A stretch of 64,000 nt of DNA from the NCBI GenBank assembly GCA_031308135.1, contig JAHLJT010008756.1, positions 131,624,997 to 131,688,996 on the forward strand. Direction: 5' to 3'. The position numbers were made by a program, and so were the translations under genes. Numbering within the stretch: position 1 is the first letter of the stretch; every line of letters begins with the position of its first letter. Below the pieces are notes generated by a model. That model was not told the DNA's origin. It searched no databases and saw nothing but the letters and a program-made list of their open reading frames with translations. Positions 33,154 to 44,152 of the stretch are shown here, piece by piece. This DNA is from Acheta domesticus. Its lineage: Eukaryota > Arthropoda > Insecta > Orthoptera > Gryllidae.

Positions 33154-34060
33154 CGGCGGAGCCACGATTGCGTGAAGGGCGAGGCAGGAGACGGAGAGAG
33201 TGAAGGCGAGAGAGAGGATGGGAATGGGCAGGACAGGGAGGGACAGGGAGGGATAGGGAGGGACAGGGAGGGTCAGGGAGGGACAGGGATGGACAGGGTG
33301 GAACAGTGCGTAACAGGGGGGACAGGGCGGAACAGAGCGCGGCGAATCGGAGCTGGACAGTACAGGACGGGTCGGGGCGACAATGTTTGGGATAGGGCGG
33401 GTCGGTTCAGGATGAAGGTTATAGGAGGGCGGGACAGAGAGAGAGTGGCGGGGCGAGACAGGTCTGAATGGAAGAGGAAGAGAGTGAAGGGATGAGAGAC
33501 GACGAGACTATACAAGGCGGGGCGGGACAACCGGGACCGGACGGCAGAATTTGGGATAGAGCGTGTCCTTTCAAGGGAGCATGGGTAGGCAGGTCAAAGA
33601 GGACACGGCGGGGCGAAGCCAGGCTGAGTGGGAGAGGGAGAAAGTGGAAGAGAGAGAGAGAGAATACGAGACTGGACAGGTCAGGGCGTGGCTTTGCGGT
33701 ATAGGATGAGAAAGGTGAGGTGAAGGTGGGTCGGTTAGGGAAATAGGTGGGGTGGGGAAGGGAGGGGTGGGGAGAGGAATAGAGGGAAGGGGAGGGGAAT
33801 GTGGGAAAGGAGGGATGAGAGGGGTGATAGGGGACGGGATGGGGAGGAGATGGAATGTGACGGGGAGGGGATGGGAGGTGTGGGAAAGGGGAGGAGTTGG
33901 GAGTGGGAGGAAACTGGTGGAAGGGGAGGGCAGGTGTTGCAGGGACGGGCGAGGGGAAGGGGAGGGGCTGGGTGGCGATGGGAGGGGTGGTTAGGGGAGG
34001 GGAGGGAGGAAATGTTTCGGGTTGGTGGGGGGAGGGAGGGGAGGGGAAGGGTCGCGGGCG
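33154..34060 (-). repeat. Right (G-rich) arm of the large inverted repeat
   Basis: It begins with GGCGGAGCCACGATTGCG, the exact reverse complement of the left-arm end. It continues with GGCAGGAGACGGAGAGAGTG and CGAGAGAGAGGATGG, then (GGGACAGGGA)n. Complementary versions of the left-arm unit follow at about 33355-33440 (ACGGGTCGGGGCGACAATG, GGGTCGGTTCAGGATGAAGG) and, more diverged, at 33525-33620. After 33700 it becomes a plain [12 protein letters not shown] purine tract. Confidence 0.75.
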
Positions 34061-34315
34061 CACGGAGGCGCGCCGGCGGAAGGCAACTCGCAACGCCCAG
34101 CGGAGCAGAGCGGAGCGGAGCGCAGCGCAGCGCCGGCGGAGGCGGAGGAGGCGGAAGGCGGAAAGCTCAGCTGGGACGCGGGGCGTATCGGCTTACTCGC
34201 GCCGCGGCGGTGGCAGCTTTTGGATTCACGCGCCGCCTCTGCCGGGGCCTCTGCGCTGCACGCGATGCGGGAGATGAATGCTCCGCGCCTAAAGAGAAAC
34301 GCTTCAGCGGTAGAT
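34061..34315. promoter_or_regulatory. CpG-rich island
   Basis: Complex CpG-rich DNA with a (GGAGC)n stretch (34095-34135), TCGGCTTACTCGCGCCGCGG and CACGCGATGCGGGAGATG. No gene was recognised. Confidence 0.3.
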
Positions 34316-34319
34316 ATTT

Positions 34320-36280
34320 TTAAAAAAATCTATTGAAAGAAGATGGATATTAGAAGTGGTTTTTAATTTAAGCTCGAAAAAAAATTGTAGGCGTGGAGCA
34401 GGAATGTATTGTTCCAAAATGTAATTAATTGGAATTTCATAAGGAACAAATAATTCGAATGATAAAAAATTCTATTTCATCAACCAATAGTTTTTTTCAA
34501 AAAATGTGTTGACTGGTTATTACTTTCCAAATCACTTCTTTTTGTCACGGTTACTTTGCTGAACACTGTAATTATCTTTAGTTTTTGATGAAGTGAATAA
34601 AAATGTGACGTTTTATTCAGTATTAAAACTTCATGTTGCTTATTCTATTCTTTTTTTCAACAAAGTAATAATTTAGTTCTTCTTTAGAATTGATTTACAA
34701 TTTTGTTGCAAATTGAGTTTTCTATTTTTCAATAAGAGTTTAGAAGTTATACAAACATAATCTTCAAACCTTTGAATTAAACGTAGAAATCCCAAATTAG
34801 ATTTAATCGGATGTTTTGGCGTGTCAAATTAATTACAGTGCATTGGCTTTGGTTATAAAATTATACTCTGTTCTTTTAATATCGATGATCTGAAGCGTAG
34901 CCATGATGACCAAAATACTTCGCCCTTTGAGTAAGATCCGCCCTCTTTGTTCCGGCAGGGCGTGCCCAGCGATGAGAAGGGTAGACATGTGGAGCGGAAA
35001 GGGATAAGAGACCGGGGGAGCAAAAGTTGGACCGAGGCAACCGCAGAAAGAGTAGCCTAGCCAAGGTACCTGCAGTGTTGCGAAACACGGACAATTAGGA
35101 GTTTCGTGGAGCCATTCAAGATGGTTGAATACGGAACGATGATACAAATTTGATAAAACAATAGCTCACTTTCTAAATTATACCCTGTTCATTTTTGCGT
35201 TTTCCTGTTGCATTTCGCTGTGCGCACCTTTTCCATTCAGCTGATGTGGTTTCTTCAGATGCAGTCAGTGTGATACCTACGTCTCTTCTCATTCATCGCA
35301 ATGATGCCATTCATTCGCGATGAGCCCATTTTGGTAATGGTTCATACTGTTGGACAAAGGTAGCTCGTGAGTGAGTGTTTAATCCTGTATTAGTGGAAGG
35401 TAGCCAGCTGCCAGGTTACACCTACGTGGAGTTGACTCTGCGAAACAATAGAACATTATGAAACGATGATGTAATGATGGAAATTAATACACGAGTGTGA
35501 TATTACGATGCGAGAAAGTATCCTAAACTTACGTGTGTTTTAATACCCATTACGGTACTTTTTCTACGACTTATGGTATCTTTTATAAGTTAAACTTTTA
35601 CATGGAATGGTTTTGTGGCAGTTGACGTGCAGGATTCAGCCTAGGACTCCTAGCGGACAGCTAACATACTCTGCCGCAAGTACTGGTTTATCAATCTGCC
35701 TGCGAGAGAGTACAAAAGTTTCGGCAATAATGCCAAGGACATCATTTTCGCTTTTTCTCTTATTCCTAGAGGTGCCAACTCAACCTCTCATTCGCTTGTC
35801 ATTTTAAAATAAAGAATTGGCCGGTTTTTAAGGGCAACTAACTGCAGCAACATATAACACAAAAGTCTTGTGATCTGATTTTAAATTCAGTCAAATATTT
35901 CCTCTTACATTGCTCTAGTCAAATAAGTATCAAAGTGAAATTACGATCCAATTTATTTTAAATAATATTCCACTTAGAAATTTATAATAATAAAAGGAAT
36001 GAAAACTGACAAGCATAATATAATATGAAATGCAATTGTAATATACATGAACATTGACTAGAACGATTCTCAATGATTAATTGTCAATACTTGGTTTGTA
36101 AACTTCTCTGTGATTTGTCAAGAACCTGTATCATAATGAAATCTGTATCGTGAATCACAGTATGAGTATCATAATGCACGGGTTGCTGCCATCAAATTAC
36201 AGAATTATACAATGGGAGTAGAAAAAAGTTCTTACGTTTGCCCCCGCTTCACACAACTTACTAGACAAAGGGGAAGGAAT
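34320..36280. other. AT-rich sequence without recognised genes
   Basis: Background. A moderately GC-rich patch at 34900-35110 gives an unconvincing minus-strand open frame (34833-35147). Nothing was identified. Confidence 0.5.
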
Positions 36281-36289
36281 TAAGAATAG

Positions 36290-36600
36290 GATTTTTGGGT
36301 ATAGTATAATGATCTAGAAATGCATACCATGCCATTACACACCACATCCATACTTTGTGAAGAATTTGAACCCAGTGCCTGAATGCAATTCGCAAAATGC
36401 TTGTGTTCAAATGCTTCACGCCCCTTCACCACACATGCTGGTCGTGAATGAAAAGAAGAGGGCTGAAAGGTGATACATGCATGGCAGCTCGGCAAGCCCC
36501 ACCTGCCACGACACACAAGCAAACATTAGTCCTCCAGGCGGGGTTCGAACCCGCGTTTCTGCAAGCATTGTGGTGCAGCGCGGACTTCGGAAGGTGGTAC
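36290..36600 (-). mobile_element. Possible tRNA-derived SINE (B box on - strand)
   Basis: On the minus strand a T-arm-like GCGGGTTCGAACCCCGCC occurs (36540-36557), with a perfect stem and B box. Downstream on that strand lie CTGGAGGACTAATG and a second weaker GGGTTCAAATTCTTC word near 36365. A full cloverleaf could not be drawn, so this is more likely a SINE than a tRNA. Confidence 0.4.
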
Positions 36601-36667
36601 GTGCCTGCTGAACAGTGCAGTGCAGTTCAGTGTTTGTGGGCGGCCGACTGGAGAGCCCTGTCCGTGA

Positions 36668-36905
36668 GAGCGGCGGCGGCGGGGGCGGCGGGGGTGGCGG
36701 GGGTGGCGGGGGGCGGCGGGGGCGGGGACGGCGACGGAGGCTGCGGGGGTGGCAGGGGCGGGGCGGCGGGGGCGGCGGGGGGCGGCGGGGGCGGCGGGGG
36801 CGGCGGGGGCGGCGGGGGCGGCGGGGGCGGCGGGGGCGGCGGGGGCGGCGGGGGGCGGCGGGGGCGGCGGGGGCGGCGGGGGCGGCGGGGGCGGCGGGGG
36901 GCGAT
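36668..36905 (-). repeat. (GGGGGCGGC)n array
   Basis: Near-perfect 9-bp GGGGGCGGC repeats, most regular from 36775 to 36900. This is the reverse complement of the arrays at 6.4-7.2 and 48.8-49.0 kb. Gly-rich and Pro/Ala-rich open frames across it are artefacts. Confidence 0.95.
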
Positions 36906-37254
36906 GGGTCGGGGAGGGTGGGGACAGACGTCACTGGGACGGAGCGGTGCGGCCGGCGCCGTTAAAGCTGACGGACGCCTCGCTGGAGCGATGCGCCCCA
37001 TTTTCTCCGAAAGGGAAAGGCTGCAAACGGGCCTGCGCTTGCAAAGGCGGAAAAAGGGATTCGCAAATGTTTTGTTTAGAGCATATTATGTACATTTCAA
37101 CTTAATATTTATCTGATGCTTATTTTTTAAGGACAATGGAACCATTCTGAGCCATTTCAAAAACATTATATTCGGAAGAGATCGAAATGTATTATTCTAC
37201 TCACAAACTAGTATCCAACATTAGTCAAATTTGTTGTCTTCATATGTAGAATTC

Positions 37255-37430
37255 ATTTGGTGGCAAAGCTTCAATTTAATTATAGACAGCACACATGTAA
37301 CAGTCTAATATCATACATACAACTTTATTCTTCTCATTATTGCAACAATGAGATGAATTAAGTTCTATCTGTGATATTAGACTGTTATATTTGTATTGTC
37401 TATAATTAAATTGAAGCTTTCCCACCAAAT
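37255..37430. mobile_element. Foldback MITE with inverted repeats of about 58 bp
   Basis: The left arm (37255-37313) starts ATTTGGTGGCAAAGCTTC. The right arm (37372-37430) is its near-complete inverse, ending GAAGCTTTCCCACCAAAT. Both hold CAATTTAATTATAGACA and ACAGTCTAATATCA in matching order. The loop contains a further small palindrome (CTCATTATTGCAACAATGAG). The target duplication is unclear, so the superfamily is unassigned. Confidence 0.85.
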
Positions 37431-37849
37431 GGATCATAAAATAGAGCTTCAATTGACATGATTTGATGATAAGTGGTATTGTTACTGATAAAATTATTAA
37501 TTATCAGAATAATAATTCTAACAATACGATAAAAACCTTCAAAAACTCTGCAAAACAAATTTATGTGAAAAACTTTATCAACAGTATTTCAGTTTACAAG
37601 GACTCGTCTAGTTATGTTACCATCTGGATTGCACATGATAAATCTCTATCGAGTGCGTTTCTTACGTGAGTGCACAAACGATTAGAAACTGTTTATTTCT
37701 TCGAACTAAGAAAGCAAAAGCTTTCAACATAAATAATATTTTAAAATAAATATTTTTGTATTCTAATCAACGATTCAATATTATCCAGTTGGAAGGGCGT
37801 GAGAAAGGAAGTGAGACATTTTACTTGTGTAAAATAATGTTGATTTGTT

Positions 37850-38110
37850 TGTTTGTAAGGGTACTGTTCCGGCATTTGCCTGGTGTTGATGGGAGAAACC
37901 ACGGAAAACTACCGCTCAGAGCAGCCACTAGAATTCTCCTTCAGACAACGACTGAATTCGACCTAGCTGAGAAGGTAGTGTCGAAAATCCTGCTGCCGTC
38001 GGAACTCAACCCTAGGACCGGGAGGTCCGGTCAGAGGGACCGGGAGTCCTCCCGGTCAGAGGGAGTGCAGTGACATAAGTTGATGCACTGAGCCACCTCT
38101 CCCGGTCGTC
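37850..38110 (-). mobile_element. SINE-A copy 5 (5' half, inverted)
   Basis: On the minus strand it reads CCGGGAGAGGTGGCTCAGTG, CATCAACTTATGTCACTGC, CTCTGACCGGGAGG (duplicated locally), GGGTTGAGTTCC (B-box position), CTCAGCTAGGTCGAATTCAG, a GTCTGAAGGAGAATTC version of the core, and TTTTCCGTGGTTTCTCCC. It stops at the same place as copy 3, after the CACCAGGCAAATGCCGGAAC block, supporting a shorter subtype. Confidence 0.85.
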
Positions 38111-38450
38111 GCCTTCGAGGGAGTGGGGGTGGGGTGGCGGGGCGGGGTGGGACGCTGACCGTGGAAAATGGATGGGCGCCGCGACGGGCGACGGAGGGCG
38201 ACGAGGGGCGGGGGTGCGCGCGGCGCCGGCTCACTGACATTTGGCCTCGCCCCAGCGCCCCGCTGACATTTGAGCCCTCGCTCCCTCTCCCCTTTCCCCT
38301 CCCCCTCCCCCTGTCCACTCTCTCTCCCTCCCACTCTCTCCCCTCCCGTCATTAAGCGGAGGGCCCTCGCCGACCGGTGGCTAACGATGGCCACAACCCC
38401 GTCCCACCACCGCCCCTCCGACACCCTCTCTCCCTCCCTTCTTACCCTTC
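38111..38450. promoter_or_regulatory. GC-rich island, becoming C-rich
   Basis: CpG-rich GGCGCCGCGACGGGCG sequence followed by CT-rich CCCCTCCCCC runs and a CATTAAGCGGAGGGCCC word. Function is unknown. Confidence 0.25.
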
Positions 38451-39024
38451 CATCCCTCTCTGCTTTCTCCTGTCGGTTTCCTCTTCCCCTTTTCTATCCG
38501 TTCCTAGCCTGTTTATGCCTTCTTCTTCCCTACCCCTCTTCTTATTGCTTTCAGAATTCCACTCTTATTCCTAGTCCGTTTCAGTCAATTTCTCCAAATA
38601 CCTTATCTTATTGGTTTCATGATGCCACATTTTCGAATGCATTCTTCTTCTCCTCCTCCCCGCAAAGATCGCCCCTTCCTCTCCTCTTCGTTCCGCGTCT
38701 TCTCCAGGACCCTTTCACTCTCTTCCCTCTCTTCACTCTGCCCTCTCGTTGTTCACACAACTTGTATATATATTTCTCGCAACTCAGTCATGTACCCTTC
38801 CCCTCCAATTCCTACCTCCATTCACGTGAAGCACGTTTCATTTCAGAGTGCTGGGCGTACGAAAATAGTCCCATGTGTTTCTGGACTCTATCGTTCTTCA
38901 AATAGGATTTCTCTTGAAGCCGAATGTTTATTCGTTCATTTACCCTATCGCAGCGGAGTTATTCTTGAATTCAACATCTTGTTACGCCCATTGTCGCCTA
39001 CGAAGTGGAAGTCACTGGCTGGGT

Positions 39025-39680
39025 TAATTCTGAACTAGCATTGCCGCTATAGCTGCAGCGATTGTGGCCGGGAGGTCTTACTGTCCGAGTCTGGACGGGG
39101 CGGATTTTCGACGCTAGCTGCAGGATTCTCGCTGCTGGCTGCCCTGGTAGGTAGTTTTCCGTAGTTTCTCCTGTCAATGTCAGGCGAATGCTGAACGGTA
39201 CGTGATCCCTCTTCCTTATTTCTGTTGTCACGGGGTAACAGTTCTCAAGTCAATTTTTGGCAAAATTGGGTTAAGTACTGAAACTACAAGTTGAGTATCT
39301 GTATTTTATTTGAGTAAAACGACAGAATTCAAATGTTCCCTACTTAACGACAAAAAGGGTTAGAAAATGGCGTTGAACAGTGGAAGAAGCGTTGGCTCAA
39401 TAATATTTAACCCTTGTTTTCTCCAACCTAAGATTTTTGACTTAAGAACTTTTACGCCGTGACCACAGATTTCTTGACTTATCCTCTTACTTCACACTTA
39501 CACGCACTATACGTACTTCCAAATATATGTCGGACGACCTGTGGAGAGCATAGATCGTGTCTCAGCTGGGGTGATGCCCCGCTGTGGAGGTGTAGCGGAT
39601 GGTCGGAGAAATCCACAGCAAACCGTAGTCGTTTAGGTCATCGGAAGTTTCGACGTTTAGGATATGTCATCGACGTGTAG
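39025..39680 (+). mobile_element. SINE-A copy 6, split by about 230 bp of unrelated AT-rich DNA
   Basis: The first half (39025-39232) has GGCCGGGAGGTCTTACTG, TTTTCGACGCTAGC and GTAGTTTCTCCTGTCAATG with AGGCGAATGCTGAACGG. The second half (39466-39680) has ATGTCGGACGACCTGTGG, TCTCAGCTGGGGTGATGCCC and GCTGTGGAGG. The two halves join at the pyrimidine-rich middle of the consensus. The interposed 39233-39465 segment is therefore a later insertion or a rearrangement. Confidence 0.65.
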
Positions 39681-39989
39681 GATACGGAAGTTTTCAGATT
39701 AACGTTCTTCAGAGATCAATTTTTCGTTTCATGTAGTAAGAAAAGGTCTTTTATTTATGTATTTTACTCGTGGTGTATTCAAAGTTCATAGACAGATACA
39801 TTCTTCACGAATTTTTTTTTTGTAATTCTGGCCCTCAAGAAAATGTGCGCAGATAAATCTTTCCCCACACGTCACATACAGTTTTTACTGCTTTTTGACA
39901 AATAAATAAATAAATACACTTTCAACGTGGGTGTTGCAGACGAAACCTCCAATACGCGACGGACTTTAGTTGTTGGCGTTTTTTTACCG

Positions 39990-40350
39990 GAAGGGATTAG
40001 AGAGCTTCGGTGGCTGGCCGCGGTCTGTGAGGAAGGGCAGCGTGTCCCAGGGCGACCTCCTGTGGCCGCCTCCGGCGAGAGACAGGCAGGTGTCCTCACG
40101 AGGACGGCGTCCGCTCGTTAGGCGCCGCGCGCCCTCGCGTCCTCGCGCCCTCGTTAGAGCCGCCCACGCGGAAGCCGTGCGTCACGCCCCGCCCCCACTT
40201 CCGCTTCCGCCCCGCCCCCCGTCTGCCCCGCCCCTTGGAAGGAAGGGAAAACCCTGACCCTGCAGGGTGCGCGAGCAGAACCGTTTGGTCGAGAGAATGC
40301 TCAGAGAGGCTCTGGTTGGCGGTTACCCGGGGCGTGATCGTTCTCTACAT
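39990..40350. promoter_or_regulatory. CpG island
   Basis: High CpG, complex sequence (GGCGCCGCGCGCCCTCGCG) with CGCCCACGCGGAAGCCG and TCACGCCCCGCCCCC (GC-box-like). No exon was recognised. Confidence 0.3.
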
Positions 40351-40394
40351 CTGGCAGCTGTTCCCAATCTCTTCACACCTCTTCAAATTTGAAC

Positions 40395-40400
40395 ATTATT

Positions 40401-40440
<40 letters not shown>

Positions 40441-40680
40441 AAGCTATAGCATCTCTATCCAGGGCAAAAGCCTCCCACTGTCTGGTGGGGTAGCTGACAA
40501 ATAAAAACTTACCAGGTGAGCTAAAGCCTGGCGAAGTAGAATTGTTTTCCTATTAACTCATTTACCATTCTGTTGTATAGTTCACAAGTTTTAAACAACA
40601 CCAGTCATTTTCCTGTAGCACTATTTTCACAGTTAAACAATAGTTTTGTTAGACACACACTGTTCTTGTTAGACACTGTT
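40395..40680 (-). mobile_element. SINE-C copy 2 with (ATT)n tail, inverted
   Basis: This is the reverse complement of the element at 20.17-20.40 kb. It has an (AAT)n tail at 40395-40440 on the + strand side, then CTATAGCATCTCTATCC, AGGGCAAAAGCCTCCCAC, CTGGTGGGGTAGCTG, CCAGGTGAGC, CGAAGTAGAATTGTTTTCC, TTTTCCTGTAGCACTATT and TTTTGTTAGACACACACTG. Confidence 0.75.
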
Positions 40681-41230
40681 TAAGCTGTTTGAACATTAAT
40701 GTGATTCAAAAAGTGTATCAAGAAATATAATAATTTGGCCTCTAAAATTAATGCTGTAATGTAAGATTATTTGCACATCAGCTTATGGGAAATAGCATCA
40801 CACAATCTGCGTTTGTTTACACCACAACAATGGGTAAATTTAGAGAAAGTTTCTTTTGAATTTATTCAAGCATGTCCTGTGTCCCTCTGCAGCCCCAAGT
40901 CACAATTATGATAGATATAGAATAATTATAAGATATTATATGAAACACAGCAAAAACATTTAGTTGAAGAAGAAGGACGGTTTGGGGGTTAAATAAGTGA
41001 TAAGTAAGAAAAGACTCATCGGTTTTTGTCTATGGGGGGTCAAACAATTCTACGGGTAACTTTATTTTTAACCTTTTGCGGTGCGGATTCTCCTTACCTC
41101 GGTAAAAGAAAATTGCTGATGGAATATGTAATATTTTAGAATAGAATTTTATGGACAGAAGAGGAAAGTGGCCGTCAATGAGTGTACTGCCAAATGTATT
41201 ATATAATTGTGCATTTGGAGTATATCAGGG

Positions 41231-41767
41231 AGCTTTTGAGATAAATGAAGTCGTAGGCTTCCGCGGCCGGAGTCATGTGGATGATCTTGGCTGTCCGGGT
41301 GACGCCGCGTCGAAGGCTGTGTTGCCGACGTTTCGACCATCTTGTCGTGGTCTTCCTCAGGGCTGGAATGCCATCAGGCAAAGCTGTGGATGATCTTGGC
41401 TGTCCGGGTGACGCCGCGTCGAAGGCTGTGTTGCCGACGTTTCGACCATCTTGTCGTGGTCTTCCTCAGGGCTGGAATGCCATCAGGCAAAGCTGTGGAT
41501 GATCTTGGCTGTCCGGGTGACGCCGCGTCGAAGGCTGTGTTGCCGACGTTTCGACCATCTTGTCGTGGTCTTCCTCAGGGCTGGAATGCCATCAGGCAAA
41601 GCTGTGGATGATCTTGGCTGTCCGGGTGACGCCGCGTCGAAGGCTGTGTTGCCGACGTTTCGACCATCTTGTCGTGGTCTTCCTCAGGGCTGGAATGCCA
41701 TCAGGCAAAGCTGTGGATGATCTTGGCGTCACCCGGACAGCCAAGATCATCCACAGCTTTTGAGATA
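41231..41767 (-). mobile_element. Penelope/retrozyme-like tandem element with hammerhead-like motif and 13-bp target duplication
   Basis: A 13-bp direct repeat AGCTTTTGAGATA (41231-41243 and 41755-41767) brackets an insertion. Inside are four perfect 109-bp tandem units (starting 41277, 41386, 41495 and 41604), a 15-bp start of a fifth, and a short inverted piece (41728-41757). Perfect 17-bp arms at 41711-41727 and 41740-41756 make a hairpin with a 12-base loop. On the minus strand each unit has CTGAGGA (first unit 41360-41354), a GACCA/TGGTC stem, GAAA (41334-41331), a stem of six pairs (ACGTCG with CGGCGT) and then C at the expected cleavage position. This is the order of a hammerhead ribozyme. 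One extra A after CTGAGGA and a weak stem I make activity uncertain. No protein is encoded. Confidence 0.6.
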
Positions 41768-41769
41768 GT

Positions 41770-43990
41770 CCATAGGAATCTATTTTGAAAAATTTGCATT
41801 TTGTTGAAATTTGTTTTGGCAATGGTAGCCCAGACTGGAGAAGCATATGTGAGTATGGAACATATTATTAACTTATAGAGATGAATAGCAACATGTAATT
41901 ATAAAGGGGACGATTGTTTTAGAATAGGATAGTCTGATATATAGGGAAACTTTTGAAAGCTCTAGTGATTGAACACTGGTTAGTATCGTGAAGTCAAACA
42001 AGACTGCAAGTTTGCCAAAAAGTGATATCGAGAAAGATTTGAATAAGAACTAAAAATAAATCGTTTGTTCTGTTCTTAGGCCCTCCTCATCCTGATCCAA
42101 AGAGAGCATAAAGGTGGACGAGAACTTTTAGAAAGAAAAGAAATGATAGGAACACACATTGACTGTGAATACGTTCGTATTTTAAAGTTATTCTTTCTCC
42201 AAAATTTTCAGCGTGAAGAAACGTGACAAATTAAAACAATGAATCTTCTTTATTTCATGATTTCAAGTCTTCAAATACCCATTAATTTCTAGGTGATGTT
42301 ACAGGAAAAATTGATTCATCACATTATGCTTAATTTAAAAATTGTGTGAACATGTTATTGAATCGCGTCCAACGTTGTAATTTTGTCTTCATTAGGCATT
42401 TATGTCATACCGTGTTCAGGATCAATTAAACGGGCAACAATGCTAAGTAATTTATTTACATGCTGCTCTCATTGTACTAGATTTATTATAAAGAGCAAAC
42501 CTTTACAAAATGTTGCGTTAGACTTCCAAATCAATTACGTAACGTTCAAAATTTATGGAAAATAGGGTCCTTTTGTTATTAGACCATATTGTTTGAAAAA
42601 TGTGCTCAACAAAATTTGTATTTATGCCGAACGGTACGAGTATGTTTTCACATCAATCGTGACCAAACAAAAGACATTTGAATTTCCATTACTCTTTTTA
42701 TTTAATTAAACGAGTTCAGTGTGGTATCCATTAACTTAACAACTCGTGTATTGAATTATTTTTTAGTAGCTTTGAGTCCTGTATGATTTTGACTGAGGCA
42801 ATGTCATAGTTGTTTTTCAGTGGTCCTAGAGTGATTTACTTGCAAACATAACATCGCTTCACATCTCAATTTCCAATCCTAAATTTGTTTCAGTAGTATA
42901 AAAATATAATGAATGTTGTATTCAACCGTGAAATTCGTTTTGGAGTGTTTTGTTTCATTCAAGTATAACTCTAAACATTACGAATTCCATTTGAAGCACG
43001 CTCTACGAATGTTAGTCGCATTGTCTCCACATATATGAGCAATGGTCTCCGCGGATAAAATTTATCGAGTAATGAACTTGATATTGCTACCCACCCGGGC
43101 GCGTAATATCAATCAGGCGAGTTTTAAAATTCTATCATTGATGTGTTTTTGTGAGGAAGCTTTTTGACGTTCTTAGATACGCACTTGCAATGATTGCGGT
43201 ATATAATCGCGTACCAACAATATTTCTTCATGAGAACACTTTCCATACAAAACTCAATGAGGTTTTTGTACATACTTGGAAAGCAAAAATTATATTCGTG
43301 AAAACTTATTTTCACTGAAAAACACAAGTGAATTAATATTGTTTACCAACCGCGATATTATGATACTCTGAGAAAAGTACATGTTGTCCTTATTAAAGCA
43401 AATTACTGCATTGATTAAGCAAAATTTCATTAATAAATAAAATTTGAAACATGCTCTTGTGATAATAACATTAAATAATGTATAATGCGATCATATATGA
43501 AAAAATGTAATTTATAATTAGGAAAACATTTGTTTAGCTTTTCGAGAAATGTTTTGTTTTATATGAGTTATATTTCAACTTGTTTCTTAGATAGTAATGT
43601 GTGTTTCACAATCATGAAACAACTTGGAAAAGTTGCAAGTACATTACTTGCAACATTTTCAAGTAATATATATCTACATCCTGTAAACGTTTTCAATCAA
43701 CATCAAGTTTCTCATTTCATCGATTTCGAATACTCTTCTCTCAATTCGTTTTGTCAGGGCTCTTGGAGTCTCTTCACGTGACGCAGTAACGAACATTTGC
43801 ATCTAATATTGACACTGTTCTCTGGTCTCGATTGTCCGTCTCTTGTACATCAACAATGATGCTGACATCCTCATATGTAGATTTGGCTGTGTATATTGTA
43901 ACAGTTCTTAGTGGTGAATTAAAACAAATATTTATTTTCTTTGCGCTGGATAATTTCAAATGTTATTATTTGAAGACTGCCTTTTTTCAG
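41770..43990. other. AT-rich sequence without recognised features
   Basis: Background. Nothing was recognised. Confidence 0.6.
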
Positions 43991-43993
43991 TTG

Positions 43994-44152
43994 ATTTTTA
44001 ATTTCTTGTAAGGTCTATTAATTTTTCATGCTGACACACATTATAACATTTATTTAACAATATATCATTCTTCTACATTGTTATATTGTTAAATAAATGT
44101 TATAATGCGTGTCTGCCTCAAAAATCAATGGACCTTACAATAAATTAAAAAT
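43994..44152. mobile_element. Foldback MITE with about 70-bp terminal inverted repeats
   Basis: The left arm (43994-44063) contains TTGTAAGGTCTATTAATTTTT and ACATTATAACATTTATTTAA. The right arm (44083-44152) is the inverse with a few mismatches (TTAAATAAATGTTATAATG, AAAATCAATGGACCTTACAA). The loop is 19 bases. The whole element is 159 bp and folds almost completely. No protein and no clear target duplication. Confidence 0.85.

Noticed and set aside
34833..35147. 104-codon minus-strand open frame
   Set aside because: No domain, no splice context, and several competing frames in the same patch.
36530..36605. Functional tRNA gene on the minus strand
   Set aside because: Only the T-arm is convincing. 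No D-arm, anticodon stem or acceptor stem of proper length was found.
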